From DATARH01 sp050246595 (lineage in GTDB: Bacteria > Pseudomonadota > Alphaproteobacteria > ATCC43930 > CGMCC-115725): a DNA stretch of 13,787 nucleotides. The translations under genes were made by a program, and so were the position numbers. Under the pieces are notes generated by a model. It ran no database searches. It saw nothing but the letters and a program-made list of their open reading frames with translations, and was not told the origin of the DNA. The stretch is taken from NCBI GenBank assembly GCA_050246595.1, contig JBFWVT010000107.1:1-13787 (forward strand), given 5' to 3'. Below are positions 6,916 to 13,787 of this stretch, one piece after another (position 1 is the stretch's first letter; each line of letters opens with the position of its first letter).

Positions 6916-7734
6916 CTACTTGATCGTGACGATATGCATCTTCCCGATATTTTGTCTCACCTTTGCCTTTATTTCGGACTGGATAGATGTTATAAAGAGA
7001 GGCTCGAAGTCATCCAGTGCTGCCTTGTTGGCTAGCGACGGTGTTGCCGGGTCGACGATAAATATACAGCCATTCGTCTGCTCCTGCTTGTGAATATCGA
7101 TCCTGACTTTGCCTGTGGCATAAAAATTTTTACTGTCACTGACCCACAGCCCGTAATATTTGACGCCATTGTATTTTAAGAAGAAGTACGTATTCTGATA
7201 AAGTGAGACCCACTGGCCGTCCCAAGCGTCATACACCTGATTGGCGGTGGATTCGGTCCAAAAATTGGGGTCGTTGCGGAGCGCAATGGAAATCGGTCTT
7301 TCCAATAAAGCCGAGCTGATCAGTTTTCCTCTTTTATCGAAGGCAACGATCAGATCGTTGCAGTCGAAGACAAATGTCGAACCCACTTCGCCGGCGGTGG
7401 TTGATCCGTAGAAGCGGATATCACGACTGGCATTCTTGTCGCGATACCGAGGGTCGAGAAAACCTTCTCCTCCGCCCCTGATTATAAAAAACTCCAAGCC
7501 GCTCGATCCGCCAATTGCTTTGAATCGTCCTCCCGACGCGCGCTTGATCAGCTCCTTGAGGTACTCTTCGCTTTGCATATTGATCCTGTGACCCTTTGCG
7601 AAGTCATTTTCCATGATCTGCAGGTCGATCATCCGCTTGGCGCTGGCTTCCGGCGCCTTCGAATAGGTATGCAGGACATAATAACCCTTCTCCAGCGCCG
7701 GGGTCAGGGAACGATAATCGACGACCTCAACCAT
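6916..7734 (-). CDS. Protein of unknown family, possible L,D-transpeptidase-like Cys motif
   Basis: A 272-residue product I do not recognise. The ATG at 7734 is chosen because GGAGG (7744-7740) lies 5 nt upstream; an in-frame start at 7848 has no such site and adds an Arg-rich tail. No signal peptide or membrane segment is visible. The N-terminal third is mixed alpha/beta with charged helices. A Gly-rich FFIIRGGGEGF segment is near 82-92. The C-terminal part contains KYYGLWVSDSKNFYATGKV, then IDIH215KQEQTNGC223IF. His-x7-Cys in a TNGCI setting resembles the H...S/T-x-GCI catalytic motif of YkuD-type L,D-transpeptidases, but the spacing is short and the rest of the domain is unconvincing. Base composition is visibly AT-richer than neighbouring genes (runs such as AAAAATTTTT), which suggests transfer. 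It lies downstream of the RTX gene on the same strand with a 327-bp gap. Confidence 0.7.
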   Translation of the reverse strand: MVEVVDYRSLTPALEKGYYVLHTYSKAPEASAKRMIDLQIMENDFAKGHRINMQSEEYLKELIKRASGGRFKAIGGSSGLEFFIIRGGGEGFLDPRYRDKNASRDIRFYGSTTAGEVGSTFVFDCNDLIVAFDKRGKLISSALLERPISIALRNDPNFWTESTANQVYDAWDGQWVSLYQNTYFFLKYNGVKYYGLWVSDSKNFYATGKVRIDIHKQEQTNGCIFIVDPATPSLANKAALDDFEPLFITSIQSEIKAKVRQNIGKMHIVTIK

Positions 7735-7739
7735 GGTGA

Positions 7740-7744
7740 CCTCC
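7740..7744 (-). promoter_or_regulatory. Shine-Dalgarno deciding the 272-aa start
   Basis: GGAGG on the minus strand, 5 nt before ATG 7734. This is the only good ribosome site in the frame. The rest of 7745-7973 shows no convincing promoter or gene. Confidence 0.6.
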
Positions 7745-7973
7745 GCGGGATTGAGAAACCGCCTTCGGGCGTGGCGAGCGATTCGAGTTGTTTTGCGAAA
7801 GATCGCCGCGCGGCGTCGCGAACCCGTTGACGAAGCGAGCCGATGCAATTCAGCGCCGGCTCCGCCAAGCCTTTGCGTCCGCCGCGACCATGTCTAGGCG
7901 ATCAGTGTATCGTGCCGATGTCGTATCGGCGGCAATCCGGTATCGTTTGTATCGCGGCCGGAATGCGCCGCGA

Positions 7974-8020
7974 GGGCAAATTGCCCCCGAACCGCATGGG
8001 CTTCACTGCGTTCAGCCCAT
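7974..8020. repeat. REP-like palindromes after the first RTX gene
   Basis: GGGCAAATTGCCC (7974-7986) is a compact dyad. ATGGGCT (7996-8002) pairs with AGCCCAT (8014-8020), followed by CCTACG. Read on the minus strand the latter is GTAGGATGGGCTGA...AAGCCCAT, the form of a REP-type palindrome widespread in proteobacteria (recalled). It lies about 40-90 bp past the RTX stop and may limit readthrough. Confidence 0.45.
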
Positions 8021-8061
8021 CCTACGACTGCTTTACTGCCTCCGGCGCCTGGTCAAAAACC

Positions 8062-11000
8062 TCACAAGACGAGATCGGCGGCGACCAGGACAGGCGAGCC
8101 GACCAGCAGGATTTCAAGCTCGGCAGACGCATCCGCATCCGTGCTCCCCTGCACCACGCCCCCGGAATAGCGCAGCTGACCGGCCGCGGTGAACGCGGCA
8201 CTCTCTATAAAGTCAAATGCCTGATCCCCGGCGAGAAGGACATTGGCGTCGATCGCCGCAATGTTGATCACATCCCCCGCCAGATTGCCGTTGCCAATAA
8301 AGTCGGTGATTGCGTCACGGTTGAGCAATCCAGGCGGGCTTTCATCGACGGTGCTGAACGCGAACCTGTCCAATCCACCGCCCCCGGTCAAGCTGTCGCG
8401 GCCGAGACCGCCCATCAGCATATCGTTGCCGGCGCCGCCGTTCAGCGTATCGTTGCCGGCGCGGCCATAAAGGACGTCGTTGCCGGCGCCGCCCCAGACC
8501 GTATTGGCGCCGGCGTCGCCGCGCAGATCGTCGGCAAAGTTCGAGCCGTACAGACCCTCGACCGCGGCATAGAGGTCGCCGAGCGCGATGCCGGTATTGT
8601 TGGCCGGGAGTTGCAGATCGACCGTCAAGCCAACTGGGGAATCGTTGTACTGGGTGCGGTCGGTGCCGGCCCCGCCATTGTGCATATCGGCGCCGGCGCC
8701 GCCGATGATTATATCGTTGCCGTCGCCGCCGAGGAGATGATCATTGCCGGCGCGGCCATAAAGGACGTCGTTGCCGGCGCCGCCCCAGACCGTATTGGCG
8801 CCGGCGTCGCCGCGCAGATCGTCGGCAAAGTTCGAGCCGTACAGACCCTCGACCGCGGCATAGAGGTCGCCGGCTGCGATACCGGTGTTGTTGGCCGGGA
8901 GTTGCAGATCGACCGTCAGACCAACCGGGGAATCGTTGTACTGGGCGCGGTCGGTGCCGGCCCCGCCATTGTGCATATCGGCGCCGGCGCCGCCGATCAT
9001 CACGTCATTGCCGTCGCCGCCGAGCAGATGGTCGTTGCCGCCGCGACCGTACAAGGTATCGTTGCCGGTGCCGCCCCAGATCGCGTTGGCGACGGCATCG
9101 CCGCGCAGATTGTCGGCGAAGTTGGAGCCGTACAGGTTCTCGAGCGAAGAATAGCTATCGCCTGCTGCGATGCCGGTGTTGTTGGCCGGGAGTTGCAGAT
9201 CGACGATCAGACCAACCGGCGAATCATTGTACTGGGCGCGGTCGGCGCCGGTCCCGCCATTGTGCATATCGGCACCGGCGCCGCCGATCATCACGTCATT
9301 GCCGGCACCGCCATTCAGAACATCGTTGCCGCCGCCGCCGTTGAGCATGTCGTTGCTGTCGCCGCCCCACAGCGTATTGACACCGGTATTGCCGGTCAGC
9401 GCGTTGGCAAGAGCGTTGCCGGTTCCATTGATGTTCGCGTTCCCGGTTAAAGTCAGCTGTTCGATTTCGGCCGGCAGCACGTAGCGGATTGCGCTCAGGA
9501 TGAGATCGACGCCGCCGCCGGCCAGCTCGCTGACCGTATCGCCGACATTGTCGACAGAGTACGTGTCGTTACCGGTGCCACCAGCCATCGCATCCACACC
9601 GGCGCCGCCATTGAGCGTGTCATTGCCGAGTCCACCATGGAGGATATCGTTGCCTGCGTTGCCGTTGAGGACGTCGTTGCCTTCGAGGCCGAAGATAAAG
9701 TCGTTGGCGCTGCTGCCTATGAGGGTATTGGCGCCGGCATCTCCGCTGATAAAGGTCACGGATGCAGCGCCGGCATTGCCGGCGGCATCGGTTTGGGTCG
9801 CGGTCACCGTATGGCTGCCGAGGGGCAGGGTGGGCGCATAGCTCCATGCCCCGGAGCCGGTTGCCGTTACTGTGGCGAGAACCGTGCTTCCTTCAGTGAT
9901 CCGCACGCTGGCATTCGGATCGGCTGTCCCGGTGATCTGGGGGGTGGCAACGCCCGCCGCCAGATGCGCAGTAACGATCGGAGCCGTCGTGTCGATCCTG
10001 ACCGTGAGCACGCCGGAGGGCGGGCTGACCCCGATGGCATTGGTTTGGATTGCGGTCAGATCATGGAGCCCCTCGCCGAAGGTGATCATCGTCACCGACC
10101 ACGCGCCGCCGGCGGCAACGGTGTCGGTGCCGACGATCGTCGGCCCGTCATACAGTGTGATTGTGTTGCCCGCCTCGCCGGTGCCGGTAATAACGAGGTC
10201 GGTCAGCTGGGTGATGTTGTCGCCGGGGACGCCGGTATCCGACGCCGCGGCAAGAGCCAGCCCGGCGGGCGCAAGCGGCGGTGCCGGAACCAGCGGATTT
10301 CTGACCGTCAGCGGCCCGGCGATGTCGATATCACCGATGCTTTGAACAACGCCGACGCCGGACGTCACGACGAGTTTGAGTTGATATGCGGTTGTTCCCA
10401 GCTCGCTGAGCGGGATCGTGACATTGAGAGGCCCGGCGGGCGAAACCGCCGTAATACCCGGGGTCAGTATCGACCATCCGAGATGGGACAACAGTCCCAG
10501 CTTCTCCCCGCCGGCGCCGAACCGCGTCAACTCGGCCGTCAGTTCGGTTGCGAATGCGTTACCGGTCGGGAGGTGGATGTAAAGTTGATAATCAGCCCCT
10601 GCGATACCTTCAACCGGTTTGGATAATCCTGTAAAAGGATTATTATCCGTATCCAGGTAGATCGAGAAATTTGGTTGGCTTGTTTTGATTATGTTCAGCG
10701 CATCGACGCTGATGGCGAGCTTGTCGCCGATCACCTGCGCAGTCAGTCGGGACAGGTCGGGAGTGCTGATGGAGAAGATTCCCTCGATCGCATCGTTCAT
10801 TGACACCGCATTGCTGTCAAAGCGGAGCCCGGTCTCGACGGCGCCGGTAAGGGTATCGACGACCATGCCTCGTTCCGGGGCAAAATCGAGGATCGGCTCC
10901 AGAGGAGAGCTGCGGGTCGCGAACCGCACCTTCATCTCGCCGTCGGGTACAATGCGTTCGTACTCCAAAGCGCTGGCGCGATCGCTGCCGTCGCCGGTGA

Positions 11001-12414
11001 CGCGTTGCGCCGAAAGGACGCTTAACGAGGTGGTCAGCTCAAAGATATTGCCATTGATGATCTGCCAACTGCCGTCGCTGCTGCCCGAAGCAGTGGCGCC
11101 GGATTGCCCGCTTCCGGAAACGCCGAATTCCAGATTACCGGAGGCGGTGATCAGCAGAACTTGAGTTGTAATGAGACTTATCCCGCCTATGCCGGCGGAG
11201 TTGATCTGGATTAAGATATCCGCGGTCCAGCTCGGCAATCCGGTGTCTGAGGGAATCGGTATAAAGCCTGTCGCCTGATTATTGTCGGAATCGATGTAGA
11301 TGTCGGCGGTCATTATCGACCCGCCGATCTGACCGTCGAACTGCAATTGAAACGTGACCTGATCACCGACGATGCCCCAGGCCGCGCCGATCAGATCGGC
11401 TCCCGACGACGCAGCCGCGAGCTCATCGGAGAGGCCGAATAGCGCGGTTTGCGCCGGATTGCTTATCTCTATTTGTCCGGTAGCGGTATTGAACGTTCCG
11501 AATGAAGGGCCACGCGACCCGTTTGCCTTCAGCTGCGATCCCAGTGCCGCCGCCTTGGTGTAGACGTTGGCCGAGAGATTTACCGCTGTCGTCGATGCTG
11601 GATTGAGGCCCCCGATATCGTCCGGCGCCAAGACCGGAATGTGATCCAGCGGGACTTGTATCAATGAATTTCCGTTAGGGAGACGTTTTACCGGGTTTAA
11701 TGCAGTGCCTATCAACCGATCCTTTTGCTCGTCTGGCGGAGGCTCGGTAGACGGATTTGTCCAGTCCTGCCCGTTGAAGAACATCTCCTCGCGAATGTTG
11801 CGGGCCAGCCGGTGCACCGCGAAAGTCCCGCCGCCAATAAAGGTTCCGGTATTGCCGTCAATCCGGTATTCGGCACCGCCAAAATGCCCGGTTCGATAAT
11901 CTCCGGTTGCAGGATTCTGATCGACATCGATAAAAATGCTGAAATTCGTTCCGAGTATCGATCCCACCGTCGCGCTCGTCGTGGCGAGTTCGATGTTCAA
12001 AAATCCGCCGGAAATAGTCGCATACAATCCGCGAGACTGATCCCCCGACGTTCCCTGCGGCATCTCCACGCCGATGCCCGGACCCTCGCCGATGATTTCG
12101 GTCGCGGAGGATTGGGCGCCCAGGGCATACCCGGATCCGGTCACGAGCGAGGCCACGATCGTTTCGCTGTCACCTTCCAGGAGACTGTCGTTGCGCGGAA
12201 TAACGGCGTACCACGCTCGGCTCTGACCGGGATTGAAGGTGACGATATTGCCGGGTACTATATAATCATCAGACGTCGCGGTTCCGCTCAGCTCTATCGG
12301 AACCGTCAGTTCTTGCGAGAGATCGCCGGTGCGTGATATCTCGAACCATGCCGGGGTTGGACCGATCTCGGACGGGTTGCTGGCGGCGTTGATTGTAACG
12401 GTTGAGATCGCCAT
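8062..12414 (-). CDS. RTX calcium-binding secreted protein with Calx-beta and Ig-like domains
   Basis: A 1450-residue protein predicted to be exported by a type I system and folded by Ca2+ outside the cell, probably as an adhesin or surface protein. No N-terminal signal peptide is present, as expected. Domains: Calx-beta (about 1-110, with TATSDDYIVPG and NDSLLEGDSETIVASL); a beta-rich middle region with three DxDxNxxTG sites (IDVDQNPATG 162-171, IDSDNNQATG 374-383, LDTDNNPFTG 587-596); two bacterial Ig-like domains (about 718-809 and 810-888); RTX GGxGxDxLxG repeats (894-1040) with a DTYSVDNVGDTVSE insertion; a 97-residue superrepeat present three times (1041-1331); and a serralysin-like C-terminal domain with a hydrophobic tail ending LVAADLVL. 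AGAGGG lies 6 nt before the ATG. No protease or other catalytic motif was seen, and no T1SS genes are in the window. A second RTX gene lies directly upstream. Confidence 0.92.
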   Translation of the reverse strand: MAISTVTINAASNPSEIGPTPAWFEISRTGDLSQELTVPIELSGTATSDDYIVPGNIVTFNPGQSRAWYAVIPRNDSLLEGDSETIVASLVTGSGYALGAQSSATEIIGEGPGIGVEMPQGTSGDQSRGLYATISGGFLNIELATTSATVGSILGTNFSIFIDVDQNPATGDYRTGHFGGAEYRIDGNTGTFIGGGTFAVHRLARNIREEMFFNGQDWTNPSTEPPPDEQKDRLIGTALNPVKRLPNGNSLIQVPLDHIPVLAPDDIGGLNPASTTAVNLSANVYTKAAALGSQLKANGSRGPSFGTFNTATGQIEISNPAQTALFGLSDELAAASSGADLIGAAWGIVGDQVTFQLQFDGQIGGSIMTADIYIDSDNNQATGFIPIPSDTGLPSWTADILIQINSAGIGGISLITTQVLLITASGNLEFGVSGSGQSGATASGSSDGSWQIINGNIFELTTSLSVLSAQRVTGDGSDRASALEYERIVPDGEMKVRFATRSSPLEPILDFAPERGMVVDTLTGAVETGLRFDSNAVSMNDAIEGIFSISTPDLSRLTAQVIGDKLAISVDALNIIKTSQPNFSIYLDTDNNPFTGLSKPVEGIAGADYQLYIHLPTGNAFATELTAELTRFGAGGEKLGLLSHLGWSILTPGITAVSPAGPLNVTIPLSELGTTAYQLKLVVTSGVGVVQSIGDIDIAGPLTVRNPLVPAPPLAPAGLALAAASDTGVPGDNITQLTDLVITGTGEAGNTITLYDGPTIVGTDTVAAGGAWSVTMITFGEGLHDLTAIQTNAIGVSPPSGVLTVRIDTTAPIVTAHLAAGVATPQITGTADPNASVRITEGSTVLATVTATGSGAWSYAPTLPLGSHTVTATQTDAAGNAGAASVTFISGDAGANTLIGSSANDFIFGLEGNDVLNGNAGNDILHGGLGNDTLNGGAGVDAMAGGTGNDTYSVDNVGDTVSELAGGGVDLILSAIRYVLPAEIEQLTLTGNANINGTGNALANALTGNTGVNTLWGGDSNDMLNGGGGNDVLNGGAGNDVMIGGAGADMHNGGTGADRAQYNDSPVGLIVDLQLPANNTGIAAGDSYSSLENLYGSNFADNLRGDAVANAIWGGTGNDTLYGRGGNDHLLGGDGNDVMIGGAGADMHNGGAGTDRAQYNDSPVGLTVDLQLPANNTGIAAGDLYAAVEGLYGSNFADDLRGDAGANTVWGGAGNDVLYGRAGNDHLLGGDGNDIIIGGAGADMHNGGAGTDRTQYNDSPVGLTVDLQLPANNTGIALGDLYAAVEGLYGSNFADDLRGDAGANTVWGGAGNDVLYGRAGNDTLNGGAGNDMLMGGLGRDSLTGGGGLDRFAFSTVDESPPGLLNRDAITDFIGNGNLAGDVINIAAIDANVLLAGDQAFDFIESAAFTAAGQLRYSGGVVQGSTDADASAELEILLVGSPVLVAADLVL
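8422..9294 (-). repeat. Three tandem 291-bp (97-residue) superrepeats in the RTX gene
   Basis: Units at 9294-9004, 9003-8713 and 8712-8422. Each encodes RTX turns (GGAGADMHNGG), then a YNDSPVGLTVDLQLPANNTG / GSNFADDLRGDAGAN spacer, then more GGxGND turns. Within the second and third units, 8744-8872 and 8453-8581 are identical over 129 bp at a 291-bp offset. Confidence 0.9.
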
Positions 12415-12852
12415 AAATCGCCCTCTTTGAGCGGCGTTGACAGATTGAGCGCCGCGTCGTTTTCTTTATTTCAAGCTCGCGAATTGACCCACTGCGCCGT
12501 CTCGACGAAACAGAAAGTAACTGCTTCTTTATTCGCGGAGCATCAGCGCCTTCCCAGCAGCAGCGATACGCGTCGTTCTGCGCTATTTTATTTAACCTTA
12601 CTCTGGGGTATCATTGACTCGGTGTCAACCGATTTACGTTCGATATCTGACACTTTTGTCACGGGCCGTTGGTCGGTCAATTCCTCTTGGATCCCCTTTG
12701 AGAATTGCCCGGGCAAGCGCAGAATTGGCCGAGCGGCGCGACGCCCATCGCTTTGCCGCCGAACAGCACGGGCTTTCCCCGGCTTGCGCCGAGGTCAGCC
12801 CATGCTGCGACGACTACGACTGCTTTACTGCCCCTGGCGCCTGGTCAAAACC
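12415..12852. other. Intergenic region between the two RTX genes
   Basis: 438 bp without a supportable gene; plus-strand frames here continue out of the antisense of RTX genes. The half next to the 1450-aa gene is AT-rich and must carry its promoter. A TAAAAT box (12590-12585, minus strand) is a -10 candidate without a good -35. TTGAC-TCGGT-GTCAA (12614-12628) is a 5-bp dyad and TTGCCCGGGCAA (12705-12716) a perfect 12-bp palindrome. The right end (about 12753-12852) is homologous to the sequence after the other RTX gene. Confidence 0.5.
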
Positions 12853-13787
12853 TCACAAGACGATATCGGCAGCGACCAGGACAGGCGAGCCGACCAGCAG
12901 GATTTCAAGCTCGGCAGACGCATCCGCGTCCGTGCTCCCCTGCAAGACGCCCCCGGAATAGCGCAACTGACCGGCGGCGGTGAACGCGGCACTCTCTATA
13001 AAGTCAAATGCCTGATCCCCGGCGAGAAGGACGTTGGCGTCGATCGTCGAAACGTCGATCAGATCTCCCGCGAGATTGCCGTTGCCGACAAAATCGGCGA
13101 TGACGTCGCGGCTTAGCGATCCCGGCAGGCTTTCACCGACGAAATCGATGTCGAACCGGTCAAGTCCGCCGCCGCCGATCAGGACATCAAGACCGAGACC
13201 GCCGATCAGCACATCATCGCCGTCGCCGCCGATCAGCGTGTCGTCGCCGGCGCGGCCGTGGACGATGTCGTCGCCGGCGCCGCCCCAGACCGCATTGGCG
13301 CCGGAATCGCCGCGCAGATGGTCGGCAAAATTGGAGCCGTACAGGTTCTCGACCGAGAAATAGCTGTCGCCTGCCGCGAGGCCGGTGTTGATGGCCGGGA
13401 GTTGCAGATCGACGATCAGACCAGTCGGGGAATCATGATACTGGGCGCGGTCGGCGCCCGCCCCACCGTTGTGTATATCGGCGCCGACGCCGCCGAGCAT
13501 CACATCGTTGCCGGCGCCGCCGAGCAGATGGTCGTTGCCGGCGCGGCCGGAGACGATGTCGTCGCCGGTGCCGCCCCAGATCACGTTGGCGCCGGCGTCG
13601 CCGCGCAGATCGTCGGCAAAGTTGGAGCCGTACAGGTATTCGACCGAGAAATAACTGTCGCCTGCCGCAATGCCGGTGTGGGTGGCCGGGAGTTGCAGAT
13701 CGACCGTCAGACCAGTCGGGGAATCGGTGTACTGGGCGCGGTCGATGCCGGCGCCGCCGAGCATCGCATCGGCGCCGGCGCCGCCGA
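12853..13787 (-). CDS. Second RTX calcium-binding protein, C-terminal part (gene runs off the window)
   Basis: The last 310 residues of a paralogue of the 1450-aa RTX protein; the frame is open to the window edge, so the start is missing. The visible part has the 97-residue superrepeat (DRAQYTDSPTGLTVDLQLPA, GSNFADDLRGDAGAN) at least twice, several GGAGDD/GGDGDD turns, and a serralysin-like C-terminal domain with a tail ending LVAADIVL. That tail differs from the first protein at only a few positions over its last 80 residues. Ca2+ binding and type I secretion are inferred as for the paralogue. GGxGDD replaces GGxGND in many turns, a visible difference from the first gene. It is transcribed in the same direction, 438 bp upstream of the first gene. 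Confidence 0.9.
   Translation of the reverse strand, partial: GGAGADAMLGGAGIDRAQYTDSPTGLTVDLQLPATHTGIAAGDSYFSVEYLYGSNFADDLRGDAGANVIWGGTGDDIVSGRAGNDHLLGGAGNDVMLGGVGADIHNGGAGADRAQYHDSPTGLIVDLQLPAINTGLAAGDSYFSVENLYGSNFADHLRGDSGANAVWGGAGDDIVHGRAGDDTLIGGDGDDVLIGGLGLDVLIGGGGLDRFDIDFVGESLPGSLSRDVIADFVGNGNLAGDLIDVSTIDANVLLAGDQAFDFIESAAFTAAGQLRYSGGVLQGSTDADASAELEILLVGSPVLVAADIVL

Noticed and set aside
7735..7848. N-terminal extension of the 272-aa protein
   Set aside because: Arg-rich, no ribosome site at 7848, and GGAGG immediately before ATG 7734.
8422..9294. Regular repeats as a CRISPR array
   Set aside because: The 291-bp units are coding, in frame, and have no short repeat/unique spacer pattern.
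7843..9450. 535-aa plus-strand frame with periodic VGAGPAIVHIGAGAAD repeats
   Set aside because: The periodicity is the mirror image of the RTX superrepeat on the minus strand; there is no ribosome site or known fold.
12427..13116. 229-aa plus-strand frame
   Set aside because: Its 3' half is antisense to the second RTX gene and its 5' half lies in intergenic DNA without coding character.

Overview
The window is GC-rich, gene-dense bacterial DNA whose families point to an alphaproteobacterium, most likely Hyphomicrobiales or Rhodospirillales. The clues are an AHL-lactonase-like MBL hydrolase, a family-5 solute-binding protein, RTX proteins of the alphaproteobacterial type, and dispersed palindromes of a kind common in those orders. 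This is inference from gene content; no rRNA or other phylogenetic marker is present.

Left part (1-3470). A degenerate C-terminal piece of an enolase gene (about 252-455) is followed by a palindrome-rich intergenic repeat. An MBL-fold lactonase-like gene (minus) diverges from an exported peptide-type ABC solute-binding protein (plus, TTG start). A 74-aa membrane protein follows the latter. No permease or ATPase gene accompanies the binding protein.

Middle part (3470-6600). A leftward operon encodes a MATE exporter, an MFS transporter and a 69-aa membrane protein, joined by two ATGA stop/start overlaps. The MFS gene is damaged by two deletions and a 1-nt frameshift, yet its frame stays open to the downstream overlap. 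An AT-rich promoter/operator-like region precedes the MATE gene, and a small cupin gene is read divergently from it.

Right part (6598-13787). A 169-bp MITE-like inverted repeat abuts the cupin stop. A 272-aa protein of unrecognised family follows; it is visibly AT-richer than its neighbours and has a His-x7-Cys motif reminiscent of L,D-transpeptidases. Next come two tandem leftward RTX calcium-binding protein genes. The first is complete (1450 aa: Calx-beta, three DxDxNxxTG modules, two Ig-like domains, RTX repeats with a 97-residue superrepeat, serralysin-type C-terminus). The second runs off the right edge. Their 3' ends and downstream noncoding flanks are nearly identical, showing duplication or gene conversion. 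Both should be secreted by a type I system, which is not encoded here.

The most notable points are the unrecognised 272-aa protein beside the RTX locus, the homogenised RTX pair, and the decayed but still coupled MFS gene.
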